Assembly (NCBI GenBank): GCA_005793285.1
Contig: SXPO01000050.1
Location: 1-6,795 of the forward strand
Length of the DNA stretch: 6,795 bases
Origin: Nitrospiraceae bacterium
GTDB taxonomy: Bacteria > Nitrospirota > Nitrospiria > Nitrospirales > Nitrospiraceae
Reading direction: 5' to 3'
Of this stretch, positions 1 through 6,658 are shown one piece after another. Made by a program: the position numbers and the translations under genes. The notes under the pieces were generated by a model, which had not been told where the DNA came from, ran no database searches, and was given only the letters and a program-made list of their open reading frames with translations. Numbering within the stretch: position 1 is the stretch's first letter; the number at the start of each line of letters is the position of its first letter.

Positions 1-1
1 A

Positions 2-589
2 AAAGCAGGATTTGCCGAACTCAAACTGGATACGGTTGCGATACGTGGATTTAACGACGATGAATTGGTTGCGTTGATTGAGTTTGCCAGGCAGTATCAG
101 GCCGAGGTGCGCTTCATCGAGTATATGGATGTGGGCGGGGCTAACGAATGGGCCATGGATAAAGTGCTCTCTCGTGAGGTGATCCTTGAGGAACTGAGCC
201 GGCAGTATGGCGTGATCACGCCGGTGCCGGAACGAGGCTCCGCACCGGCACAGCGGTTTCTTTTGCCGGACGGCACGAGCTTTGGAATTATTCCCTCCAC
301 GACGATGCCGTTTTGCGCGCAATGCGACCGCAGCCGTGTCACGGCCGATGGGCTGTGGTATCTGTGCCTCTATGCGGCATCGGGGAGGGATTTGCGTGAG
401 CCGCTTCGTATGGGCGCAAGTCCTGAGCACATGAGGGAGATGATTCGGTCCGGTTGGACTGCCCGCCTGGATCGTGGCGCGGAAGAACGGAAGGCCTTAG
501 AAAAGACCGGGCTTCGTGCCGGTGGATTGATTGATATCGAACGGTTGCGGGAAGATCCACATCTTGAAATGCACGCGCGGGGAGGGTGA
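2..589 (+). CDS. moaA: GTP 3',8-cyclase MoaA, C-terminal part (5' end outside the window)
   Basis: MoaA is a radical-SAM enzyme that converts GTP to 3',8-cyclo-GTP, the first step of molybdenum cofactor synthesis in the cytoplasm. The reading frame is open from base 2 to a TGA at 587-589, giving 195 residues. The N-terminal radical-SAM CxxxCxxC motif is therefore missing, lying upstream of the window. The visible part begins in a stretch typical of the barrel (KLDTVAIRGFNDDE, then RFIEYMDVG). It contains the C-terminal [4Fe-4S] ligands as CX2CX13C (codons at 314, 323 and 365). These are followed by the DRSR arginines, which in characterised MoaA bind GTP. The protein ends in the Gly-Gly tail typical of the family (HARGG). 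TTG at base 65 is an internal codon, not the start. If the host is a nitrite oxidiser or nitrate reducer, the cofactor would serve its molybdoenzymes; this is inference. Confidence 0.95.
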   Translation, partial: KAGFAELKLDTVAIRGFNDDELVALIEFARQYQAEVRFIEYMDVGGANEWAMDKVLSREVILEELSRQYGVITPVPERGSAPAQRFLLPDGTSFGIIPSTTMPFCAQCDRSRVTADGLWYLCLYAASGRDLREPLRMGASPEHMREMIRSGWTARLDRGAEERKALEKTGLRAGGLIDIERLREDPHLEMHARGG

Positions 590-650
590 CAACAAGATCT
601 CCTGGCTTCCAGAAGGCTCAGCCTCGATCTGAACTCCAGCACACAACGAT

Positions 651-1358
651 ATGAGCGATCCTTCACACCTCACGATTTTAGGTTTTGGATTTCTGCTCGG
701 GTTGCGGCATGCGCTCGATGCCGATCATCTTGCCGCGGTTTCGACGGTACTGGCCCAACGACCCTCCCTTCGGGCCTCTAGCGCCGTTGGATTATGGTGG
801 GGGGTTGGCCATACCTTGACGCTCCTGATTGTAGGAGCAGTCGTCCTGGCCTTAGGAATTCACATCCCACCGCAGTTCGAACTCATTGCCGAGTCCGGAG
901 TGGGAGTGCTGCTGATTGTGCTGGGAGGAAGCCTCGCTGTGAAGCTGTGCCGTGAGCGCTGGCACCTGCATAGCCATCAGCACAATGGCGATGCCCATGT
1001 TCATCTCCACAGTCATCAACGGCAGGATGATCATCGCCATCGGCACTGGCTGAGCGACTTGGTTCGTCCTCTCTGTATCGGTATGGCGCATGGGCTGGCT
1101 GGATCGGCGGCGTTGATGCTGATCATTCTTGCGACAACTCAGGAGCTGGGCCCAGGACTTTTGTCCATTGCTGTCTTCGGTGTGGGGTCGATTGCTGGTA
1201 TGATGGCCATCGGTCTGACGATCAGTCTCCCGCTTGTCTGCTCCCTTTCGTTTAGCCGCCCCCTGTTTCTCGGGCTCCAAGGATTTGCCGGCGTGGCTAG
1301 CGTAGGGGTGGGTGTATGGATGTTGGTGAAGCTGCTGTTCGCATCCACGGGAGAGTGA
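651..1358 (+). CDS. NicO/UreH-family nickel/cobalt transporter with His-rich loop
   Basis: Predicted inner-membrane protein of 235 residues with about six hydrophobic segments (roughly residues 7-28, 40-66, 76-99, 139-165, 170-195 and 205-230). The first segment carries RHALDADH, matching the HX4DH nickel/cobalt-binding signature (H20, D25, H26) of NiCoT/NicO transporters. The second has GVGHT (H54) and the fourth GMAHGLAGSAA (H147), as in UreH-like members. Between helices 3 and 4, residues 105-132 contain 11 histidines in 28 positions, a probable metal-sensing or metal-buffering loop. The direction of transport (import for urease or hydrogenase, or RcnA-like efflux) cannot be told from sequence, and no urease or hydrogenase gene is in view. 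The ATG at 651 has no clear Shine-Dalgarno sequence. The gap from moaA is 61 nt, so co-transcription is possible. A generic metal permease is the main alternative. Confidence 0.88.
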   Translation: MSDPSHLTILGFGFLLGLRHALDADHLAAVSTVLAQRPSLRASSAVGLWWGVGHTLTLLIVGAVVLALGIHIPPQFELIAESGVGVLLIVLGGSLAVKLCRERWHLHSHQHNGDAHVHLHSHQRQDDHRHRHWLSDLVRPLCIGMAHGLAGSAALMLIILATTQELGPGLLSIAVFGVGSIAGMMAIGLTISLPLVCSLSFSRPLFLGLQGFAGVASVGVGVWMLVKLLFASTGE

Positions 1359-1412
1359 GTCGCGCGTTGCGTTCCAGTGAGAGGATTTGCACGTGCGCCG
1401 CGGGGAATGCTG

Positions 1413-1458
1413 TGCTATTCTGCACCCTATTGACGGCTGTCCGTGGCCGCACTAAACA
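1413..1458 (+). promoter_or_regulatory. Candidate promoter elements upstream of accD
   Basis: The 118-nt gap between the nickel transporter and accD holds two weak candidates. One is an extended -10 (TGcTATTCT, 1413-1421) with no good -35 at the proper distance. The other is TTGACG (1430-1435), 17 nt, then TAAACA (1453-1458), whose predicted start would fall almost on the ribosome binding site. Neither is strong. The gap is long compared with those inside the accD-folC-lptD group, which supports a transcription start here. The accD ribosome binding site, GAGGA at 1465-1469, is convincing. Confidence 0.3.
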
Positions 1459-1476
1459 CCGAACGAGGATAGGATT

Positions 1477-2313
1477 ATGGCCTGGTTCAAAAAGGAAAAG
1501 ACTGCTGAGCCGGTGGCGTCTCCACGATCCAAAGGCAGTGAGGGGATGTGGCTCAAGTGCAATCACTGCCGGGAAATCGTCTATCGCAAGGAAGTCGATC
1601 GTAACAACAAGGTCTGTCCGAAGTGCGACTACCACTTTCCCATTTCCGTCATGGAACGGATCGGTCTGCTCGTCGATTTGGGTACGTTCAAGGAATGGGA
1701 CAGCGATCTGGAGGCCCAAGACCCGTTGATGTTCCATGACACCAAGCCCTATCGGGAGCGTGTCAAAACCCAACAGGAAAAAACGGGCCGCAAAGATGCG
1801 CTGGTGATCGGCGAAGGCATGATCAATGGGAACTGGGTGGTGTTGTGCATCTTCGATTTCAGCTTTATGGGCGGGAGCATGGGATCGGTCGTTGGAGAAA
1901 AGCTGTGCCGTGCCATCGACCGGGCCCTGGAGCGGAAACGACCGGTCATCTTGGTGACAGCCTCGGGCGGCGCGCGTATGCAGGAAGGTATTCTTTCCCT
2001 GATGCAGATGGCCAAGACCTCGACGTCGGTTGCTAAGTTGGGCGAGGCCAAACTGCCCTTCATTTCGATCCTGGCTGATCCCACGTTCGGCGGAGTCACG
2101 GCCAGTGTGGCGATGTTGGGCGACGTCATTATTGCGGAACCGAAGGCGCTGATCGGGTTTGCCGGTCCCCGCGTCATTGAACAGACGATCAAGCAGCAGT
2201 TGCCGGATCAGTTCCAGCGGGCTGAGTTTCTTCTGGAGCATGGCATGATCGACATGATCGTCGAACGTAAGCAGTTGAAAGAAACGGTCAGCACCCTCGT
2301 CGGTCATTTTTAG
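1477..2313 (+). CDS. accD: Acetyl-CoA carboxylase carboxyltransferase subunit beta
   Basis: AccD pairs with AccA to transfer the carboxyl group from carboxybiotin to acetyl-CoA, giving malonyl-CoA for fatty-acid synthesis in the cytoplasm. The 278-residue protein begins MAWFKKEK, as many AccD proteins do. It has the four-cysteine zinc finger near the N terminus: C28, C31, C47 and C50, as CNHC and CPKC. The crotonase-like carboxyltransferase fold follows, with the glycine pairs expected around the active site at SGGARMQEG (G164-G165) and DPTFGGVTAS (G205-G206), and GFAGPRVIEQT close behind. Length fits the family; E. coli AccD is about 300 residues. The ATG has GAGGA seven nt upstream. accA is not next to it, so the subunits are encoded apart, which is common. 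folC follows after 25 nt; the pairing accD-folC is a recurring bacterial arrangement. Confidence 0.98.
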   Translation: MAWFKKEKTAEPVASPRSKGSEGMWLKCNHCREIVYRKEVDRNNKVCPKCDYHFPISVMERIGLLVDLGTFKEWDSDLEAQDPLMFHDTKPYRERVKTQQEKTGRKDALVIGEGMINGNWVVLCIFDFSFMGGSMGSVVGEKLCRAIDRALERKRPVILVTASGGARMQEGILSLMQMAKTSTSVAKLGEAKLPFISILADPTFGGVTASVAMLGDVIIAEPKALIGFAGPRVIEQTIKQQLPDQFQRAEFLLEHGMIDMIVERKQLKETVSTLVGHF

Positions 2314-2338
2314 TCTTCACGATCCTTCCGGTTTGTGG

Positions 2339-3634
2339 ATGACCTATCCCGCCGCCATTGAGTATCTCTACGGGCTTCAGAAGCATGGGATCAAGCTTGG
2401 CCTGGAGCCGATGACATCGTTGCTCCATGCGATCGGCCGTCCGGAACGTAGGCTGCGTATCCTGCATATCGGGGGCACCAACGGTAAAGGATCGACGGCC
2501 GCTATGGCTGCAGCGATACTCCAGGCCTCCGGCATGCGTGTGGGGCTCTATACGTCTCCGCATTTGGTTGAGTTTCGTGAACGCATCAGAGTGAACGGGG
2601 CGATGATTCCGGACGATCGTCTGGCCAGTCTGGTCGATCTGGTGCGTACGGCGATACCGCTGGGGTTGACTCCGACTTTTTTTGAGGTGACGACCGCCAT
2701 GGCATTACGATACTTTGTGGAATCGGAGGTCGATATCGCGGTATTGGAAGTCGGGTTGGGAGGGCGGTTTGATGCCACCAACGTTGTTGAGCCGATCGCC
2801 TGCGCGATTACCACGATCGCGTTGGAGCATCAGGAGTATTTAGGGCGGACTGAAACGGCTATCGCCTTTGAGAAGGCGGGTATCATCAAATCTGCTGTGC
2901 CCGTCGTAATCGGGAGAATGGGGCCGGAGGCCAGTACGGTGATGCGGCAGATCGCAGCGGAGCGTGCGGCTCCGCTGTGGAGACTAGGAGAGGAGTTTGC
3001 CGTCGAAGGAGATGAGCCTGCCTGCTTTACCTATCGGGGGCGGACAGGGGTGTTTGAAGGGCTTCGATGCGCTCTTTCCGGACGGCATCAGCTGGATAAC
3101 GCCGCCTGCGCGCTTGCATTGCTCGAAGCGTCCGGCGAAGTCGGAGCGCGGGTCGATGAGTCCGCGGTGCGAACAGGGCTGCAATCCGTTACATGGGAGG
3201 GGCGGCTGGAACTGATGGATGAAGATCCGCGGCTGCTTTTGGATGGAGCGCATAATCCTGCCGCGGCCGTCGTCTTGGGCCGGTATCTGGAGGAGTTTCT
3301 TCTGCGCCATCCGGAAGCCCATATTATTCTGTTGTGGGGTATGATGCGGGATAAAGATCATCGGGAATTCATTGCGCCGCTGTTGCCGTTCATCTCCGAG
3401 GTCATACTCACGCAAGCGGCCCTGAGCCGATCTGCCACGGTCCAAGAGCTTCGTCTGGCTCTAGCGGACTGGCAGAAGCCGGTCTTTGATGCGCCGCAGC
3501 CCGTCGAAGCTCTGCGGACGGCGAAGCAACGAGCGGCGGATCAGGATCTTATCTGTGTGACCGGATCGCTCATGCTGCTGGGTGATATCAAGGCCGCGGT
3601 GCGTGGCTGTGGGCTGTCCTTCATTCGGGGCTAG
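2339..3634 (+). CDS. folC: Folylpolyglutamate synthase / dihydrofolate synthase
   Basis: FolC is a Mur-ligase-like ATPase that adds glutamate to folates and, in bifunctional members, to dihydropteroate. From ATG 2339 the protein has 431 residues, the family's usual size. The P-loop is HIGGTNGKGST (residues 43-53). TSPHLVEFRERI follows, then EVGLGGRFDATN (E137). EKAGIIK holds K179, at the position of the carbamylated lysine of known FolC proteins, and the C-terminal domain has DGAHNP (302-307). The usual LDH motif reads LEH here (E163, H164), a conservative change. An in-frame TTG at 2333 would add two residues. ATG is preferred because MTYPAAIEYLYGL matches the common start of the family. Neither start has a good Shine-Dalgarno sequence, so translational coupling to accD is possible. 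Whether it also has dihydrofolate synthase activity cannot be decided from sequence alone. Confidence 0.96.
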   Translation: MTYPAAIEYLYGLQKHGIKLGLEPMTSLLHAIGRPERRLRILHIGGTNGKGSTAAMAAAILQASGMRVGLYTSPHLVEFRERIRVNGAMIPDDRLASLVDLVRTAIPLGLTPTFFEVTTAMALRYFVESEVDIAVLEVGLGGRFDATNVVEPIACAITTIALEHQEYLGRTETAIAFEKAGIIKSAVPVVIGRMGPEASTVMRQIAAERAAPLWRLGEEFAVEGDEPACFTYRGRTGVFEGLRCALSGRHQLDNAACALALLEASGEVGARVDESAVRTGLQSVTWEGRLELMDEDPRLLLDGAHNPAAAVVLGRYLEEFLLRHPEAHIILLWGMMRDKDHREFIAPLLPFISEVILTQAALSRSATVQELRLALADWQKPVFDAPQPVEALRTAKQRAADQDLICVTGSLMLLGDIKAAVRGCGLSFIRG

Positions 3635-3635
3635 C

Positions 3636-6101
3636 ATGGTAGATCCTTGTCTGTGGGGCTCCATGCGGCGTGGTCTGGTACTGGTCATACTGTTCAGCTG
3701 CGTTCCTCTCGCTGCCTGGGCTGCTACGAAACAGGTCGGAACCGGAAACTCATCGTCCGGTTCTCCGCCGATCGATATTACCGCGGCGCGTTTGGACTAT
3801 CGGCAAGATCAAGAAGTGTATGAGGCTGACGGATCGGTTGTGGTTCGGCATGGCGCGATCACGCTCACGGCAGACCATGTCACGATTCAATCGTTGCCCG
3901 GAATCGTCACCGCCACCGGCCATGTCCATTTGACAGACCCTCAAACCGATGTAACGGCTGAACGGCTGGATTTGAATATGAATACCGAAGGCGGCGTGGT
4001 AACCCATGGCCGACTGTTCGCTCCCTCCACGAACTCCTCGGTGTCGGGCCGGCTGCTACAACGGTTCTCTGAATATCACTACCGGGCCAAGGAGGGCAGT
4101 TTTACGAATTGCGATGCGCAGGAGGGTGAAACGCCCGCATGGCGTCTGAAGTATGAAGACCTTGATCTGACGCTGGGGGATGCGCTGGCGTTTAAAGGAG
4201 CGTGGCTCTGTGTAAACGATGTGCCGATGCTACCTCTCCCCGCGATGACCTACCCGCTGACGAAGCGGAAGACAGGGTTTCTGATTCCCTCCATCACCTA
4301 TGACAATCGTTTTGGCCTACATGCGCAAGGAAGTTTTTTTTGGGCCATCAACCCCAGCCAAGATTTGACGGTTGCCCCCAAGTATTACAGCCAGTTGGGC
4401 TACGGATCGGATTTTGACTATCGATATGTCTTGGATCGGCGATCGCGTGGACAGTGGCATGTCAGTTATCTGCAACAGACGGAGTTGCCGGACGTGGCGG
4501 GAGTGGCCGCAACAGGAGAAGATGCGAGAAAGGCGCGCGCAGCCTTTAGCGGGAGCCATACCCAGATGTTTTCGGAGACACTTCTTCTTCGGACCAACGT
4601 CAATTTCGTCACCGATCCAAACTATTTTCAGCAGTTGAGCAATTCAGGGACGCTGCGGGCATCGCCGAGTAACGAATCCAACCTCTTGGCAATGCAACGG
4701 TTGCCGTACGGAAATCTCTATTTGTTGGGCCGCTATCTCCAACCGTTGCAGGCCGGTGGGACTGACACGTTTCAACGTCTTCCGGAAACCGGCTACAGCT
4801 TGCCTGATGTCTCGTTGTTCAATTCGCCGGTGCTGTTCGGCATGGAGGGCAGCTTCGTCAACTTCTATCGGGAACGGGGATTTACACTCAATCGCGTGGA
4901 TGTCGTTCCCGGCATCGCTACCGAGGTGATCAATTTAGGTCATGTGGTCGGCATCAGGCCGCAGGCCAAGTTTCGCGAGGTCTATTACAGCAGAGGCGCA
5001 TATGAGACGGCGACGCAGCATCGGGAAACCTTCTGGCTTGGGGTGGATGCCACATCGAAGTTGACGCGGCGTTTTGGCTGGGGGCAGGGTGGAGGGTTTC
5101 TGCATACGATCGAACCGTCGGCAACGTATGAATATGTGCCGGGGACGGATCAATCGGCATTGACATTGATCGACCAAGTGGATGACTTGCCGAAGAAGAA
5201 TCTTCTCACCTATGCCTTGAGAAGCCGTGTGCTGGAACAAGGCGCGAGCCAAGCGTTCAACTGGCTGGACCTGACTGTGGCGCAGAGTTACCATGTGGGG
5301 GCCGAGCAGAGCAGAGCGCGGGATTTTACTCCAGGTATGGACCCGCTATTGGGGTCGGTCACGCAACCCCTTCAACCGGCTACGGTTGCTATTGATGGTA
5401 GACGATTTTCCGATATTTGGCTGCGGGCGGTCATCGGCAATAATCAGCCGCATGCGGTTCGTTCCCAGTTGGGTGCGGCAGGATTCGATCGCAGCGCAGG
5501 GCTTGTAGGGGGAGGGACTCGGCCTTCGATCAATCAGTATCTGACCGTCGATGCTGTCGTTGACCCCTATCAAGGAACGGTCAGTCAGGTTAACACCGAC
5601 CTTCGAGTGCAACAGGGGACCAACTGGTATATTGAAGTCGGGCAGCGCTATTCCCGAGAGGGCACTCGTGTGAGACGAGGCGATGTCTGGAATCCCATTT
5701 CGTTCAATGAAGTCTATGCGCCGACAGGAGAGATTCAGTTTGTGACGGCGGCCGGCGCATTCCGCACTCCGTGGGGATGGACCGTCGGCGCCAAGGGCTA
5801 TTACGATGTCAAAAAAGGAAGAAGCCCGGAATACGATGTGGTCGCGCTCTATCAAAACCCCTGCAAGTGTTGGTCGGCGGGATTTTATTACTTACAATTT
5901 CCCGATCGCCAGCAATTCAGCTTCATGCTCAGTCTCACAGGGCTGGGCTGGACGGAAAATACTGGAACGGCCGTCATGCGGTCTCTTCTTACTCCGTTGC
6001 TGTGGGGAGAGCGTGGGTTGCCCTGGTATACCCCTGGTGGACAGTATGGCCAGCCGCAACCAGCGGTGTCTACGGATGGGCCGATGGTGGGAACCAGATA
6101 A
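3636..6101 (+). CDS. lptD: LPS-assembly outer-membrane protein LptD
   Basis: LptD forms the outer-membrane barrel that, with lipoprotein LptE, inserts LPS into the outer leaflet. From ATG 3636 it has 821 residues. An arginine-led signal peptide (MRRGLVLVILF..., cleavage probably after AAWA) comes first. An OstA/LptA-like periplasmic jellyroll follows (about residues 46-130, with VTATGHVHLTD). A long beta-rich barrel domain comes next, with PMLPLPAMTYPL and KTGFLIPSI typical of LptD. Cysteines C159, C192, C743 and C745 are present, and none lies in the mature jellyroll. The last barrel-like strand ends near residue 771, and 50 Gly/Pro-rich residues follow. An alternative ATG at 3663 gives a cleaner signal peptide (812 residues). 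A GTG at 3582 would overlap folC and spoil the signal, so it is disfavoured. The start is 1 nt after folC, implying co-transcription. lptE is not in view. Confidence 0.95.
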   Translation: MVDPCLWGSMRRGLVLVILFSCVPLAAWAATKQVGTGNSSSGSPPIDITAARLDYRQDQEVYEADGSVVVRHGAITLTADHVTIQSLPGIVTATGHVHLTDPQTDVTAERLDLNMNTEGGVVTHGRLFAPSTNSSVSGRLLQRFSEYHYRAKEGSFTNCDAQEGETPAWRLKYEDLDLTLGDALAFKGAWLCVNDVPMLPLPAMTYPLTKRKTGFLIPSITYDNRFGLHAQGSFFWAINPSQDLTVAPKYYSQLGYGSDFDYRYVLDRRSRGQWHVSYLQQTELPDVAGVAATGEDARKARAAFSGSHTQMFSETLLLRTNVNFVTDPNYFQQLSNSGTLRASPSNESNLLAMQRLPYGNLYLLGRYLQPLQAGGTDTFQRLPETGYSLPDVSLFNSPVLFGMEGSFVNFYRERGFTLNRVDVVPGIATEVINLGHVVGIRPQAKFREVYYSRGAYETATQHRETFWLGVDATSKLTRRFGWGQGGGFLHTIEPSATYEYVPGTDQSALTLIDQVDDLPKKNLLTYALRSRVLEQGASQAFNWLDLTVAQSYHVGAEQSRARDFTPGMDPLLGSVTQPLQPATVAIDGRRFSDIWLRAVIGNNQPHAVRSQLGAAGFDRSAGLVGGGTRPSINQYLTVDAVVDPYQGTVSQVNTDLRVQQGTNWYIEVGQRYSREGTRVRRGDVWNPISFNEVYAPTGEIQFVTAAGAFRTPWGWTVGAKGYYDVKKGRSPEYDVVALYQNPCKCWSAGFYYLQFPDRQQFSFMLSLTGLGWTENTGTAVMRSLLTPLLWGERGLPWYTPGGQYGQPQPAVSTDGPMVGTR

Positions 6102-6102
6102 G

Positions 6103-6125
6103 TACAGAACCGTCGATAGTCTGTA
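6103..6125. repeat. Short inverted repeat just after lptD
   Basis: TACAGA (6103-6108) and TCTGTA (6120-6125) are perfectly complementary arms around an 11-nt loop, starting one base after the lptD stop codon and ending 24 nt before the trxA -35 box. No T-run follows, so it does not fit an intrinsic terminator well. It could be a weak RNA hairpin at the 3' end of the lptD message, an operator, or chance. Confidence 0.3.
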
Positions 6126-6149
6126 GCCTTGGCCGGTGGATCTGCGTAT

Positions 6150-6179
6150 TTGACAGTAAAAACTGGGCTGGAGTACGAT
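6150..6179 (+). promoter_or_regulatory. Sigma70-type promoter for trxA
   Basis: A consensus -35 box TTGACA (6150-6155) is followed by an 18-nt spacer and TACGAT (6174-6179), which keeps the key T, A, A and T positions of the -10 consensus. The predicted start near 6186 gives a leader of about 40 nt that is A/T-rich and looks unstructured. It is the best promoter in the window and lies in the only sizeable gap downstream of accD, so trxA (and probably recN) can be expressed independently of the lptD transcript. Confidence 0.7.
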
Positions 6180-6226
6180 ACCCTGCTGTAAAAATTTGGT
6201 CTATTATTCTGAAGGAGGGAACACAC

Positions 6227-6574
6227 GTGGCTGGTGACGCCTTGAAAGTGCAAGATTCTACCTGGGATGCCGAGGTCATGAAGGCATCGGAACTCGTCAT
6301 GGTCGATTTCTGGGCAGTGTGGTGTGGGCCCTGCCAAATGGTGGCGCCCATTGTCGATGAATTAGCCCAGGAATATGCCGGGAAACTTAAGGTCAGAAAA
6401 CTCAATACAGACGAGAATCCAGAAGTGGCCGGTCGCTATCAGGTCATGAGTATTCCCACAATTCTGTTCTTCAAAAACGGTCAGCTGGTTGAAAAACTGG
6501 TTGGAGCCAGACCGAAGCGCCAATTTAAGGAAATGATCGACTCACTGCTTGCCCAACATGCTGGGACCGCCTAG
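6227..6574 (+). CDS. trxA: Thioredoxin
   Basis: A small cytoplasmic dithiol-disulfide oxidoreductase that reduces protein disulfides using electrons from thioredoxin reductase. The protein is 115 residues, close to the usual size. It has the active site WCGPC (C33, C36), the buried aspartate in MVDFWA (D27), the KLNTDENP stretch and the cis-proline loop MSIPT (P77), all standard for canonical TrxA. The start is GTG at 6227, fixed by an almost ideal Shine-Dalgarno GAAGGAGG (6211-6218) eight nt upstream. The frame is open further upstream into lptD, but that extension has no thioredoxin character and is not real. There is no signal peptide, so it acts in the cytoplasm. Its own promoter and strong ribosome binding site suggest high expression. 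recN follows after 17 nt. Confidence 0.97.
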   Translation: MAGDALKVQDSTWDAEVMKASELVMVDFWAVWCGPCQMVAPIVDELAQEYAGKLKVRKLNTDENPEVAGRYQVMSIPTILFFKNGQLVEKLVGARPKRQFKEMIDSLLAQHAGTA

Positions 6575-6583
6575 ATACTGCCG

Positions 6584-6658
6584 CCGCAGCGATGCTCACT
6601 GAGCTGCGTATATCAAACTTTGCCGTTCTGGAACAGCTCGATCTGAGCATCGATGCGG
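6584..6658. promoter_or_regulatory. Inverted repeat enclosing the recN start codon (putative mRNA hairpin)
   Basis: The left arm (6584-6598, CCGCAGCGATGCTCA) and the right arm (6644-6658, TGAGCATCGATGCGG) pair at 14 of 15 positions. The only mismatch is G6589 with A6653. The recN ATG (6592-6594) lies inside the left arm and would be base-paired with CAU at 6648-6650. Nested inside is a second perfect 6-bp pair, GAGCTG (6601-6606) with CAGCTC (6634-6639), which leaves a 27-nt terminal loop. No Shine-Dalgarno sequence is visible before the ATG. The pairing itself is read directly from the sequence; a role in translation control is inference. Confidence 0.5.

Noticed and set aside
365..400. Unusual MoaA sequence WYLCLYAASG around the third cluster cysteine
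   Set aside because: It differs from the common LRxCLF version, but the CX2CX13C spacing and DRSR arginines are intact, and I recall this variant in several phyla.
590..650. Possible nickel-cobalt riboswitch or terminator before the nickel transporter
   Set aside because: The gap is only 61 nt. I can pair some short arms (for example AGG-CTCAG-CCT at 614-624 with interrupted flanking pairs), but there is no T-run and no NiCo-riboswitch-like four-helix layout.
1389..1396. Perfect 8-bp palindrome GCACGTGC upstream of accD
   Set aside because: Too short and single-copy; such palindromes occur by chance in GC-rich DNA.
1432..1444. Possible terminator hairpin ACGG-CTGT-CCGT between the nickel transporter and accD
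   Set aside because: Only a 4-bp stem and no T-run follows.
1297..2307. A 336-codon open frame on the - strand opposite accD
   Set aside because: It lies wholly antisense to a clear accD, its translation resembles no family I know and is low in coherent hydrophobic or motif structure. Long antisense frames are expected from GC-biased codon use.
3582..3635. GTG start for lptD inside folC
   Set aside because: It would add 18 residues with no signal-peptide character before the true signal sequence and overlap folC by 53 nt.
5771..6226. In-frame upstream extension of thioredoxin (a 267-residue lptD-overlapping frame)
   Set aside because: The extra part overlaps lptD and reads as out-of-frame lptD. 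The GTG at 6227 with an ideal Shine-Dalgarno sequence and normal TrxA length explains the gene.
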